From: an uncultured Anaeroplasma sp. | GTDB lineage: Bacteria > Bacillota_I > Bacilli_A > Acholeplasmatales > Anaeroplasmataceae | Assembly (NCBI GenBank): GCA_947592005.1 | Contig: CANQDJ010000004.1 | Location: 1 to 64,000 of the forward strand | Direction of reading: 5' to 3' | DNA: 64,000 bases | Shown: positions 15,578 to 24,419 of the stretch, piece by piece | Position numbering within the stretch: the stretch's first letter is position 1 | Layout: each line of letters begins with the position of its first letter | Position numbers and translations under genes: made by a program | The notes under the pieces: generated by a model | What the model saw: only the letters and a program-made list of their open reading frames with translations | Databases searched by the model: none | Told to the model about the DNA's origin: nothing

Positions 15578-17250
15578 TCTTTTAACAACGCCTTTGCGTG
15601 TTCTAAAGCGTAATATGATAATTTATCTCCAGATAACATTAAAGCAATTTCTTCAATTCGTTTTTCTTCCGTCAAATCGGTAATTTGCGTTCTCGTTCTT
15701 CCGTTTTCTTCTAATTTATAAATATGTTTATGATAGTCCCCCATTGCGGCTACTTGTGGTAAATGAGTAATACATAAAACTTGAGTATTTCGAGAAATAT
15801 CATACATTTTTCGAGCGATTTTTTTCGCTGTAACACCGGATACTCCCGTATCTATTTCGTCAAATATAATAACAGTAGATGATAAATGTTTGGATAAATA
15901 ACTTTTAAAAGCCAACATCATACGGCTCATTTCTCCACCGGAGGCAACCTTATATAATGGTCGAAGCGGTTCGCCTTTATTGAAACTTACCCAAAGTGTT
16001 ACAATATCCCAACCTTCTTCAGTAAAACAATCGGCTTCAGAGAAAGAATGACAAGATACTTCTTCAAAATGAATTTCGAAACGAATATGTTCCAAATCCA
16101 AATCTTTGCATTCTTCTATAATACCTTTTTCCAATTTTACGGCAATCGTTTTGCGATATTCTGTAAGTTTATTGGCAGATTCAACCAAAGCGGTAAATCG
16201 ATTTTGGCATTCTTTTTCTTTTTCTTTTAATACTTCGTCATAATTGGTTGTCATTTCAATTTCCAATGAAATTTCTTTTAAATATTGGATAAGTTCTTTT
16301 ACGCTCTTTTTATATTTTTCTTTCGCTTTTTCTATCTCATTCGCTTGGGCAATGAATTGATTGAATTCTTCTTCATTATAATCTAAAGAATATAATTGTT
16401 TCCCTATATCTTCTTTTATTTCTGATAAAATATAATAACAATCCATTAACTTTTCACTATTTTGGCGATATGTTTCATCATAATTTTTGATTTGATCCAG
16501 ACTTTTTCCGGATTTATAAATTTGTTCCAAAGGATCAATTTCATTTTCCAATGCCTGATAACTTTCTTGTAGACCGGAACTGATTTTATCATAATTCGAT
16601 AATTTGGCAATCTGTTCTTCCAATTCCACATCTATATTTTCTCTTAAATTCAAACTTGTTAATTCTTCTTGTTCATATTTTAAAAATTCCAACTTTTCCA
16701 AAGCGGTTTTTTGACCGGATATAATATGTTTATATTCTTGAAAAGATTCTTTAAATGAAAATAATTTTTTGGAATAATCCGTTTTTAATTTCTCGAATTT
16801 TAAATCTTCTTTCGGATCAATCAATTCCAAACTATTTTCCGGTTGAAATAAACGATATGTATCATTTTGGATATGGATATCGGCTAAGTAGACGGCAATA
16901 TTTTTTAAAACCGCCAAACTGACATTTTGTTGATTGATTTTTACAACATTCTTACTGGAATCATAGATTTCTCTGAGAATGACAATTTCTTTGAAGCAAG
17001 GAATATTATAATGGATTAAAATATCTTCTATTCCCTTCGGGCAATCCAATACACCCTCTACGCTCGCCATTGATTCTTGATAACGAATCATATCTCGATC
17101 GGCTTTTGCCCCCAATAATAAAGAAATCGTATCTATAATCAAAGACTTTCCCGCACCAGTTTCTCCGGTCAATACCGTCATTCCATCTTGAAAAGAAACG
17201 GTAATATCTTCGATTATGGCAAAATTCTTCACACTTAGCCTTTTCAGCAT
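15550..17250 (-). CDS. recN: DNA repair protein RecN
   Basis: SMC-like ATPase acting early at DNA double-strand breaks, 566 residues. Walker A GETGAGKSLI is at 30-39, a long coiled-coil middle runs from about 150 to 390, an ABC signature-like VASGGEMSRMM is near 440, and Walker B VIIFDEIDTGVSG near 466. CAGGAGGTAG gives a strong ribosome-binding site for ATG 17250, 4 bp after tlyA ends. It is the last gene of the nusB-xseA-xseB-tlyA-recN operon. Confidence 0.96.
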   Translation of the reverse strand: MLKRLSVKNFAIIEDITVSFQDGMTVLTGETGAGKSLIIDTISLLLGAKADRDMIRYQESMASVEGVLDCPKGIEDILIHYNIPCFKEIVILREIYDSSKNVVKINQQNVSLAVLKNIAVYLADIHIQNDTYRLFQPENSLELIDPKEDLKFEKLKTDYSKKLFSFKESFQEYKHIISGQKTALEKLEFLKYEQEELTSLNLRENIDVELEEQIAKLSNYDKISSGLQESYQALENEIDPLEQIYKSGKSLDQIKNYDETYRQNSEKLMDCYYILSEIKEDIGKQLYSLDYNEEEFNQFIAQANEIEKAKEKYKKSVKELIQYLKEISLEIEMTTNYDEVLKEKEKECQNRFTALVESANKLTEYRKTIAVKLEKGIIEECKDLDLEHIRFEIHFEEVSCHSFSEADCFTEEGWDIVTLWVSFNKGEPLRPLYKVASGGEMSRMMLAFKSYLSKHLSSTVIIFDEIDTGVSGVTAKKIARKMYDISRNTQVLCITHLPQVAAMGDYHKHIYKLEENGRTRTQITDLTEEKRIEEIALMLSGDKLSYYALEHAKALLKEEKRLLETV

Positions 17251-17254
17251 AACG

Positions 17255-18010
17255 CTACCTCCTGTTACATAACTCTATAAAATTCACTTTGGAAGATATC
17301 CCTCTTCTTATATAAGCGATAAATTCTTTATTCCCACTACCGCCATATATAGGAGAAACAATCATTTTTTCAATTCCCAATTCATATTTTTTCAATGCCG
17401 CATTGATTTTTTCCAACACGTGGATATGCATCGTTCGATCCCGAACAACCCCATTTTTCAAATAAACTTTTCCTACTTCAAATTGTGGTTTAATTAGACA
17501 TATCCAAGCATTTTCTTCATCGATAAATCGAGAAACAGTCGGCAATAAATGTTCGATGCTGACAAAGGATACGTCCATAACAAAATAATCGATTTTTTCA
17601 GGAAAAGAAGACACATCTTTAATATTGGTATTTTCCATAGAAATTACTTTCGGATTATTTTTTAATTGACTGACTAATTGATTGGTCCCCACATCGATTG
17701 CGTATATTTTTTTCGCACCGAACCGTAGGCAACAATCCGTAAAACCACCGGTGGAAGCACCGATGTCAACAATAGTTTTATCTTGAAAATCCAAATGAAA
17801 ATTTAAAACTGCCGCCTCTAACTTTATTCCGCCTCGAGATACATAAGATACACTTTTTTGAATTTGAATATCAGAATCCGTATCTACGTCCATAGACGGC
17901 TTTTCTACAATAATTCCATTTACCGATACCAATCCGGATAAAATGGCTTCTTGGGCTTTATTTCTAGAGGGGTATTCTTCTTTTGCAACCAATAAAAGAT
18001 CCAATCTCAT
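17255..18010 (-). CDS. tlyA: TlyA-family rRNA 2'-O-methyltransferase
   Basis: RNA-binding S4 domain (MRLDLLLVAKEEYPSRNKAQ, about 1-60) fused to an FtsJ-like SAM methyltransferase (DIGASTGGFTDCCLRFGAKKIYAIDVG, near 82). TlyA proteins methylate 2'-OH of cytidines in rRNA; older annotations call them hemolysins. 251 residues, but about 15-20 shorter than usual at the C-terminus. AAGGATT precedes ATG. It sits between xseB and recN, the normal order, though the argR usual in Bacillus is absent. Confidence 0.93.
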   Translation of the reverse strand: MRLDLLLVAKEEYPSRNKAQEAILSGLVSVNGIIVEKPSMDVDTDSDIQIQKSVSYVSRGGIKLEAAVLNFHLDFQDKTIVDIGASTGGFTDCCLRFGAKKIYAIDVGTNQLVSQLKNNPKVISMENTNIKDVSSFPEKIDYFVMDVSFVSIEHLLPTVSRFIDEENAWICLIKPQFEVGKVYLKNGVVRDRTMHIHVLEKINAALKKYELGIEKMIVSPIYGGSGNKEFIAYIRRGISSKVNFIELCNRR

Positions 18011-18012
18011 AT

Positions 18013-18225
18013 TTAATCCTTTTTAAATTCTTCTAAACCGAATTCGCCCATTTTTTTCACAACAAGTTCTTCATTGGTATTCAAGATTTCATAACATTTT
18101 TTAGACAACTCTAATCCCATTGTATATCCTTTTACCGCTTCTTCCAAAGATATGTTTTTATCTTCTAATTGTTTTAAAACTGCCTCTAATTCTTTAATAT
18201 ACTCCTCAAAACTTTTATTTTCCAT
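18013..18225 (-). CDS. xseB: Exodeoxyribonuclease VII small subunit
   Basis: Helical-hairpin subunit that binds XseA, 70 residues. SFEEYIKELEAVLKQLEDK and the LEEAVKGYTMGLELSKKC stretch are diagnostic. GAGGTGAGG precedes ATG, lying inside the end of xseA (11-bp overlap), so translation is coupled. tlyA starts 2 bp after its stop. Confidence 0.95.
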   Translation of the reverse strand: MENKSFEEYIKELEAVLKQLEDKNISLEEAVKGYTMGLELSKKCYEILNTNEELVVKKMGEFGLEEFKKD

Positions 18226-19423
18226 TTTTCCTCACCTCAATAATCGTACTGACCAATTCTCCGTTTTTCATTTTCGTACGAAGCGTTTGACCTACTTTTG
18301 CCTGCTTAACATCTGTTATAATTTCTCCGTCTATGGAATTAATGGAGAATCCTTTATCCATAATTGCCAAAGGATTAAGAGATTCCAACTGCCTTTTACA
18401 TAATTCATAATTATATTTTTTAGTGTTCAAAATATTCGAAATATATGTATGTAATGTTTGTAGATAGGTGTTTAATATCTCTTTTTTATGCAATAATGTT
18501 TTAGAAGGATTATTCGCATCGATTCTTCGATCGAAATTTGCCAATTTCATTCGGCATTCGTCTAATAAAGATCGAATTCTTTTTGTCATTGTGGTAACAA
18601 AGTAATCGATATTTTGAAATAAATTTTCTTTCGATGGGGTAGCAATTTCGGCAGCAGCCGTAGGCGTTGCCGCTCTTTTATCAGCCACAAAATCGGCTAT
18701 CGTAAAATCTATTTCATGTCCAACTGCCGAAATAATCGGAATTCGGCTTTCATAGATAGCCACCGCAACCATTCTTTCGTTAAACGCCCATAAATCTTCT
18801 ATGGAGCCACCGCCTCGTCCAACTATAAGAACATCACATATATTATCATCATTGGCTTTATGAATTTGCCGAACAATGTCTTCTTTGGCATCACCCCCCT
18901 GAACAATAGCAGGATAAAGAATGACACTACATAAAGGATAACGTCGTTCTATCGTTCGTATGATATCTTTAATCGCCGCTCCGGTTGGTGATGTAATAAC
19001 TCCTATGGTTTTGGGAAAAAGTGGAATCGTTTTTTTATGCTCTACCGCAAACAATCCTTCTTTTGCCAAATCCGCTTTCAGTTTTTCATAGGCCAAATAT
19101 AAATCTCCCACTCCATCGCTTTTTAATTCTTTAACATTGATTTGATAGGTTCCCGAAGGTTCATATACTGTTACATTTCCCTTTACGAACACTTTCATTC
19201 CGTCTTTCACTTCAAAAGGAACTTTGGACGAATATGTGGCAAACATCATAGCGGATATTGCCGCATTTTCATCTTTCAAAGTAAAATAAAAATGTCCACG
19301 AGAATTATGTTTAAAATTGGATACTTCGCCTTCTAAAAGAACTTCGTCCAAATGATGATCGTGGTCAAATTTATACTTGATATATTTGGTTAATGCCGTT
19401 ACGGTTAAATAACGTTGTTCCAT
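18215..19423 (-). CDS. xseA: Exodeoxyribonuclease VII large subunit
   Basis: Catalytic subunit of the ATP-independent single-strand exonuclease, 402 residues. An N-terminal OB-fold has VLLEGEVSNFKHNSRGHFYFTLKD (about 27-50); the catalytic region has GVITSPTGAAIKDI, IVGRGGGSIEDLWAFNE and SAVGHEIDFTIADFVADKRA TPTAAAE in order. A C-terminal helical segment binds XseB. GAAGGGATAAT precedes ATG 19423, 1 bp after nusB ends. Confidence 0.96.
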   Translation of the reverse strand: MEQRYLTVTALTKYIKYKFDHDHHLDEVLLEGEVSNFKHNSRGHFYFTLKDENAAISAMMFATYSSKVPFEVKDGMKVFVKGNVTVYEPSGTYQINVKELKSDGVGDLYLAYEKLKADLAKEGLFAVEHKKTIPLFPKTIGVITSPTGAAIKDIIRTIERRYPLCSVILYPAIVQGGDAKEDIVRQIHKANDDNICDVLIVGRGGGSIEDLWAFNERMVAVAIYESRIPIISAVGHEIDFTIADFVADKRAATPTAAAEIATPSKENLFQNIDYFVTTMTKRIRSLLDECRMKLANFDRRIDANNPSKTLLHKKEILNTYLQTLHTYISNILNTKKYNYELCKRQLESLNPLAIMDKGFSINSIDGEIITDVKQAKVGQTLRTKMKNGELVSTIIEVRKNGK

Positions 19424-19424
19424 A

Positions 19425-19826
19425 TTATCCCTTCAATTCTTTTATTTTTCTGTCGATTTCATCTAATAATCTATTATTAAACGCTACAGCCTTATGATCT
19501 CCGATATCCGAAAATTCTTTGGTAATTTCCAAAGCCTCGTTAATGGCTATTCTTTTATCCGTTCCGGATAATATCTCTCCCGTAGCCAAACGGATAATCG
19601 CCTTATCGACCAAATTCAATCTATCCAACGTATAATTTTTCAAACATATTGAAATATATGTGTCAATCTGATCCATATTATCTATTACAATTTTTACCAA
19701 TTCCAAAACTTCCGGTTCAATCGAAGTTTCGTCATAAAATCCAATGGCTTGTTCCAATGATATTTTATTGAAATCGCAAGTATAAAGTATTTGCATTGCC
19801 ATTTTTCTTGCTTCACGTCTAGTCAT
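19425..19826 (-). CDS. nusB: Transcription antitermination factor NusB
   Basis: All-helical RNA-binding protein that joins NusE at boxA in rRNA leaders, 133 residues. MTRREARKMAMQILYTCDF opens the family and RLATGEILSGTDKRIAINEALEITKEF is the conserved C-terminal half. ATG 19826 is chosen because GTGGTGAT lies upstream; an in-frame start at 19847 lies near the predicted transcription start. First gene of the operon running to recN. Confidence 0.94.
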   Translation of the reverse strand: MTRREARKMAMQILYTCDFNKISLEQAIGFYDETSIEPEVLELVKIVIDNMDQIDTYISICLKNYTLDRLNLVDKAIIRLATGEILSGTDKRIAINEALEITKEFSDIGDHKAVAFNNRLLDEIDRKIKELKG

Positions 19827-19851
19827 TTTATCACCACTTAAAATCATTCCT

Positions 19852-19860
19852 ATTGTATCA
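19852..19860 (-). promoter_or_regulatory. Extended -10 promoter of nusB operon
   Basis: TGATACAAT on the minus strand, 25 bp before ATG 19826. No convincing -35. Confidence 0.5.
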
Positions 19861-19941
19861 TAGATTCGCCCTATTGAAAAGAATATTTTAAAAAATACTT
19901 CATTCGTTTCTATATTTTTTGCATATTGTTTCCATTAAATG

Positions 19942-19950
19942 TGATACAAT
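19942..19950 (+). promoter_or_regulatory. Extended -10 promoter of HD-domain gene
   Basis: TGATACAAT, 15 bp before ATG 19966, with GGTGAT between. It is divergent from the nusB promoter. Confidence 0.5.
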
Positions 19951-19965
19951 AAAAATGGTGATTTT

Positions 19966-20433
19966 ATGGAAACAGAATTTATTCGCTTAATTCGTCCGAT
20001 AGTAAAGACGGAAAACTACAGAAAAATGAAAAATTTTAAACATCATCATACAACCTCTACCTATTCTCATTCATTAAAGGTTGCCTATATAGCGTATCTT
20101 TATGTTAAAAAGCACAATTCCAAAGTCGATATAAACGCATTAATTCGTGGAGCCCTTCTTCATGATTATTATCTTTATGATTGGCATACAAAAGATAAAT
20201 CGCATCGTTTACATGGTTATCGGCATCCAAAATTTTCTTATCAAAATGCCTTAAAAGATTATCCAAACATTTCCAAAAAGGAAAGGGATATTATTTTACA
20301 TCATATGTTCCCTCTAACTTTGAATCCCCCGCATTCCAAAGAAGCATGGATTGTTTGTCTATGTGATAAAAAGGCTACTTTGGCAGACTATTTTAAGCAT
20401 AAAAAAAGGAAATCCAAAAAGGAAAACCTATAA
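19966..20433 (+). CDS. Small HD-domain phosphohydrolase
   Basis: 155 residues. The metal site of the HD superfamily is visible: His in HTTSTYSHSLKVAYIAYL (near 23-30), RGALLHDYYLYDWH with the HD pair near 63-64, then His residues in HRLHGYRHPKF and ILHHMFP. Such small HD proteins are predicted phosphohydrolases of nucleotides or phospho-metabolites. The C-terminus is Lys-rich. It is separated from the oppositely oriented next gene by only 13 bp, with no terminator seen. Confidence 0.82.
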   Translation: METEFIRLIRPIVKTENYRKMKNFKHHHTTSTYSHSLKVAYIAYLYVKKHNSKVDINALIRGALLHDYYLYDWHTKDKSHRLHGYRHPKFSYQNALKDYPNISKKERDIILHHMFPLTLNPPHSKEAWIVCLCDKKATLADYFKHKKRKSKKENL

Positions 20434-20446
20434 TTTACTTTATTTT

Positions 20447-20929
20447 TTATTCTTCCAATAGACTGAATTCTGTATTTTCAACTATCAAATTTTGCGATTC
20501 TTTATCATTAAGTTGAATAAAACCTCGAAATAAAATATCGAACGTATCCCCTTTTAATGCCATAGAGGCTTTAGCCCGTTCCGAATCAGTAGAACGAAAG
20601 CCGATTGGGGCATACAACGGAATCGCATTATATGCTTTTACATTATGAACCAGTTGAATACGGATCTCGTCTTTCAAATAAGCATAGTTCGGATAAACAA
20701 AAGGAACTACCGCTATGGCATATAATACATCGTTTCGCTTCAAAACAATATTTGGTAATTTCTGAATATTCGCCTGTGCGACTTCAATCTTAAACCCTCT
20801 TTTTAAAGCAAATTGTTTTACAATATAATCCACCCCTAAAACAAGTAAATCCTGAAAAGAGAGTTTTTGTTCTTCTTTCACATTTTGAGGACAACCAGCC
20901 GCCCAAATGCTTTCGATATTATTCTGCAT
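20447..20929 (-). CDS. Conserved-looking protein of unknown function, paired with DUF697 gene
   Basis: 160 residues, not recognised. No signal peptide or membrane helix is visible. The middle part (PNIVLKRNDVLYAIAVVPF) has alternating hydrophobic strands. The start ATG 20929 lies 11 bp inside the end of the upstream DUF697 membrane protein gene, so the two are translationally coupled and probably act together. It may be a cytoplasmic partner of that membrane protein; nothing in the sequence gives a reaction. Confidence 0.65.
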   Translation of the reverse strand: MQNNIESIWAAGCPQNVKEEQKLSFQDLLVLGVDYIVKQFALKRGFKIEVAQANIQKLPNIVLKRNDVLYAIAVVPFVYPNYAYLKDEIRIQLVHNVKAYNAIPLYAPIGFRSTDSERAKASMALKGDTFDILFRGFIQLNDKESQNLIVENTEFSLLEE

Positions 20930-21872
20930 CGCCTACAACCTCCTCTGTATCCGTATTATCTTTTTTTCTAGTAAAGAATTTTACAATCTTGCGTGGAAAA
21001 AAACTTACCGTTTCGGCAATGACAATCGGTATAATTTTTAATGTTTCTTTATACGCTTGACGACGAATATCTTCTTTGGTAACAACCGCACCATCATTAA
21101 ACAAATACCGTCTTGTAACACACCCGATACGAATAGTCAATAATGCGTTGGCAGCACCCTGTGTAATACTTTCCAATACTTTTCCCAACATCGGTATTTC
21201 TCCAATCGCATTCATTGCGGTTTTTGGCATAACATCTTCTAAATTCAAATTTTCTAATCCTTCGGCAATCAAAGCCGTAGAAAATACATTGATTGTCAAT
21301 TTTGATAAATTTTTCATAGACGGACGAAATCCACATTTTAATACCAATTCTTTAATCATTTTTAAATTGACAGCGAACACCGTAATCATATCAAAACGGG
21401 CACTTTGACATATAGCGGTAGAAATCATTACCGTTTTGGCATTATGAATAATTACCTTATTTAATTGTTTTTTTATAGATCGTTCAAAAACGAAATTTAA
21501 ATTAAACAGTAATTCTTCAGATTCTTTATAATTGGTAAGTAATACGACTTGATCCTGAGGTAAATCATTATTCTTTACAATCATTTTAGCCACTCTCTTA
21601 TAAACGGCAACGGCTCTCGCATCTTTCCGATCCATTGTCGTTACAATAGATAAAGATGGCGAACGAACAATAACTATAATCGGGTGAATAATCGCAAAAT
21701 AAATCAATAAAACTACCAAAACATAAAAACCGATTTCCAAATAAACCGAAATTCGGCGAAGTTTTTCTCCAATATCAATCACAGAACTAATCAAAATCAA
21801 CGCAAAAACGGTTAAGCACCCAATCGCAATTCCATAATATAAAAATCTTGTCTTACTGTTTTTCTTCTTCAT
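20919..21872 (-). CDS. DUF697 (YcjF-like) membrane protein
   Basis: 317 residues. Two hydrophobic helices are at about 11-31 and 41-67, followed by a conserved domain with CGFRPSMKNLSKLTINVFSTALIAEGLENL (about 180-210), the hallmark of DUF697, and a stretch of small residues TQGAANALLTIRIGCVTRRYL. DUF697 is often found with GTPases or in envelope-stress operons, but has no settled biochemical role. It overlaps the downstream 160-residue gene. Confidence 0.78.
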   Translation of the reverse strand: MKKKNSKTRFLYYGIAIGCLTVFALILISSVIDIGEKLRRISVYLEIGFYVLVVLLIYFAIIHPIIVIVRSPSLSIVTTMDRKDARAVAVYKRVAKMIVKNNDLPQDQVVLLTNYKESEELLFNLNFVFERSIKKQLNKVIIHNAKTVMISTAICQSARFDMITVFAVNLKMIKELVLKCGFRPSMKNLSKLTINVFSTALIAEGLENLNLEDVMPKTAMNAIGEIPMLGKVLESITQGAANALLTIRIGCVTRRYLFNDGAVVTKEDIRRQAYKETLKIIPIVIAETVSFFPRKIVKFFTRKKDNTDTEEVVGDAE

Positions 21873-21880
21873 AACAACAC

Positions 21881-22753
21881 CTACAATCGAAAAGTAGAAT
21901 ATGCTGGTTCTATTGCCAGAGGCTTATATTCTGATAATTTATTTTTTGTATCTTTCATTTCTATTTCTTCTATATTCAAATATCTAGCCTGTAGAAAAGC
22001 CCTCTTACAAAAACAAGATAGCATTTCCTCTTCGGCTCCTTCTTCTGAAGGAAGAGCCAACAATAAATGTAAAAACGACATATTTTGAATTATACTTCCT
22101 ATGGCAATACCGAATATATGTTCTTCATCACATAATAATAATCCTATTAAATCAAATTCATATAATTGTTCGATTAAACTTTTAATCATATTTAATTTTT
22201 CATAAAATACTTTATCGTTTAAATCACTTATTTGGCGATGCCATTGTTCAATAAATTCTAAAATAGAAGGGAAATCTTCTTTTTTTATTTCTCTGTAAAA
22301 CGCATTTGAATGGTTCTTTTCGAATTTTTTTACTTTTTTTCTCTTTATTTTATCTTTCTTATAAAAAAGGAAATCTTCACAATTATAAATATAACTTGCA
22401 AAAAAATCATTCTCTTTTAAATCATAATTTCTATTTCTTAAATTATCCTCTTGTCGTTTATCGACAGGGGCTACATTAATATCAAATCCGTTTTCTTTAC
22501 AGTCTTTTAATATTTTCTTCATTCCGTCCTCGATATTTTTTTGTCCCAAAGGTGGATAATAACACATTCCCACTTCGGGCATAAAAAAGCGGATAAAACA
22601 ATACTCGTTTTCAAACGCTATTTCCGGCTTATATATATCCCGATATATAAATAACCATATCGGATTGTATCTATGTAGCCAAAACTGCTCATTTTCCACA
22701 TAACGCAACAATTTTTTGGTGTCAAGAAATCCATATTTATGAAAATTTATCAT
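21881..22753 (-). CDS. DUF2156 / aminoacyl-transferase-like protein
   Basis: 290 residues from ATG 22753, preceded by GGTGGTGATGG. The duplicated GNAT-type fold of phosphatidylglycerol lysyltransferase C-domains is indicated by NDFFASYIYNCEDFLFYKKD and KIKRKKVKKFEKNH (about 115-150) and the C-terminal IGSIIQNMSFLHLLLALP. No membrane helices, so it is a cytoplasmic stand-alone version. Relatives transfer aminoacyl groups from tRNA to lipids or unknown acceptors. It precedes the DUF697 gene by 8 bp, so one operon of three genes is likely. Confidence 0.75.
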   Translation of the reverse strand: MINFHKYGFLDTKKLLRYVENEQFWLHRYNPIWLFIYRDIYKPEIAFENEYCFIRFFMPEVGMCYYPPLGQKNIEDGMKKILKDCKENGFDINVAPVDKRQEDNLRNRNYDLKENDFFASYIYNCEDFLFYKKDKIKRKKVKKFEKNHSNAFYREIKKEDFPSILEFIEQWHRQISDLNDKVFYEKLNMIKSLIEQLYEFDLIGLLLCDEEHIFGIAIGSIIQNMSFLHLLLALPSEEGAEEEMLSCFCKRAFLQARYLNIEEIEMKDTKNKLSEYKPLAIEPAYSTFRL

Positions 22754-22776
22754 TTCCATCACCACCGGACGATTTT

Positions 22777-22785
22777 ATTATATCA
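22777..22785 (-). promoter_or_regulatory. Extended -10 promoter of DUF2156 operon
   Basis: TGATATAAT on the minus strand, 23 bp before ATG 22753. Confidence 0.55.
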
Positions 22786-22809
22786 AATAAAACGACAAAA
22801 AGAAACAAA

Positions 22810-24345
22810 TTATTTTATGGTTTCCAAGTATGCCATAAGAAACGGGCCAACCCCTTTGGCGTCATCGGAACCTACCGGCTCAGCCAAATAATATTCGTGG
22901 CTTCCATCTCGATACGGATTGGTTGCGGGACCCAATCCCGCCGTAATACAGATATCATTTAATACGTTATTTTTAAAAGAATGATTATATATTCCTTCGA
23001 ATATTTCTTTTCCACTATCTGAATAAGAAGAATCCAAATATCCTAAACGAGATCCTTTTAACAATACATAACTGATCATAGAACTACCGGAAGATTCCAA
23101 ATAATTGGCAATTTTTACTTTGGAGTCATAATATGCTTCATACTTTTTATTTTTCAGTGCTTCCAACATAGAACCCGAAACTTCTATTTCCGTTTTACCT
23201 AAATCCACAATTTGATAAAACATCTTTGTTTCTTTATCCTGATACTGCATAATTCCTTCAACTGCTTCTTGCAGTAAAGTCGTCAAACTATCTTTCTCTT
23301 CTCCTTCGGGAAAATATTCCAATATATCGACCAAAGATACCAAATACCAACCGATAGAACGAAGCCAAAAACTTGAACTTACCCCTTTTTCTTTATCTGC
23401 CCAAAAAATCGTTTTGGTGCTGTCATATCCGTGATAATACAATTTCTTTGTTTCGTCAAACATATTTTCCCGAATAAATTGATACTGTCCGCAGATTTCT
23501 TCAAAAATAGCATTTACAGAATTGGTTTTAGCGTATCTAGCATAAAACGGGGCATACATATACATTCCATCTAACCAAATTTGATTCTTATACGTTTCTT
23601 TATGTGAAAAATTTTGATTACTGTTCATCACCCTCGATTGCTTCATTAATTCCTTATAGGTATTGTCTATTGCTTTTAAATATCTTACATCTTGAGTAAA
23701 ATCATAAGCGTCAAATAATATCTTCGATTCACAAATACTATCCAATTCTCCCGAAGCATATCCCGGTTCTTTTGTTTGTGGATTGATAAATTTTCCATCT
23801 TCATCTATATAATAATCAATATAATTTATAAAAAAAGTTTTATAACTTTCCGCTTTGGTCGGATTGGTCGAAAGAGTATCATAATAAAGATTGACAATGG
23901 AATTTAAAAATACTCCGTCAATATAATTCCATCTTCCTTTAAAAGATTCTTTATTCCAATACGGAATATATCCCGTTGTCGAAGTAATCAAATGATCCAA
24001 ATATGCGTCCATCACTTCTGTTTTGGAGATAAGATTCCATTTCAAATAAATGGTAGTATCTTTTTGAATCGAAAGACTCCAATCAAAAGGAATAGTATAT
24101 TCGGCATCAGAATATGCTCCTTCCAATACATAACCAGAAACAGTTGGCTTCGATAAAAATTTGCCTCCTTCGACTTGTTTTACGGTCGTTCCCGTTTGTG
24201 GACCATTATAATCGACATAAGTAACAATAAAATATTGTTTTTCTGTATCGGGAGTTTCTTTGTTCGAATCCGGATCGTTTTTTGTGCACCCATATAAACC
24301 AAATCCCATCATAATTAATATTGCCATAAACCAAAAACGTTTCAT
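22810..24345 (-). CDS. Lipoprotein with GH88/GH105 unsaturated-uronyl hydrolase domain
   Basis: 511 residues from ATG 24345 (GGTGAT upstream). A signal peptide ends in lipobox LYGC, with the lipidated Cys near residue 20, so the protein is outside the membrane. Residues 35-105 form an InlB/Listeria-Bacteroides repeat (YFIVTYVDYNGPQT to TIYLKW). The rest is an (alpha/alpha)6 barrel of GH105 type, with IWLDGMYMYAPFYARYA carrying the predicted catalytic Asp, and SFWLRSIGWYLVSLVDILEYFP. Family enzymes remove unsaturated galacturonic acid from rhamnogalacturonan fragments. Most GH105 proteins are cytoplasmic; a lipoprotein is unusual. Promoter at 24362-24370. Confidence 0.85.
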   Translation of the reverse strand: MKRFWFMAILIMMGFGLYGCTKNDPDSNKETPDTEKQYFIVTYVDYNGPQTGTTVKQVEGGKFLSKPTVSGYVLEGAYSDAEYTIPFDWSLSIQKDTTIYLKWNLISKTEVMDAYLDHLITSTTGYIPYWNKESFKGRWNYIDGVFLNSIVNLYYDTLSTNPTKAESYKTFFINYIDYYIDEDGKFINPQTKEPGYASGELDSICESKILFDAYDFTQDVRYLKAIDNTYKELMKQSRVMNSNQNFSHKETYKNQIWLDGMYMYAPFYARYAKTNSVNAIFEEICGQYQFIRENMFDETKKLYYHGYDSTKTIFWADKEKGVSSSFWLRSIGWYLVSLVDILEYFPEGEEKDSLTTLLQEAVEGIMQYQDKETKMFYQIVDLGKTEIEVSGSMLEALKNKKYEAYYDSKVKIANYLESSGSSMISYVLLKGSRLGYLDSSYSDSGKEIFEGIYNHSFKNNVLNDICITAGLGPATNPYRDGSHEYYLAEPVGSDDAKGVGPFLMAYLETIK

Positions 24346-24361
24346 ATTTATCACCGATTTC

Positions 24362-24370
24362 ATTATATCA
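24362..24370 (-). promoter_or_regulatory. Extended -10 promoter of GH105 gene
   Basis: TGATATAAT on the minus strand, 17 bp before ATG 24345. Confidence 0.55.
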
Positions 24371-24391
24371 TAGTCCCAATAAAATTTGAAA

Positions 24392-24419
24392 TAAAAAAAG
24401 CCAGATAAACTAGCCTTTT
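24392..24419 (-). terminator. Terminator of the Dak-like small gene
   Basis: Minus-strand AAAAGGCTAG pairs with CTGGCTTTTT (two G-U pairs) and runs into a T-tract. The stop codon TAG is in the stem. Confidence 0.75.
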
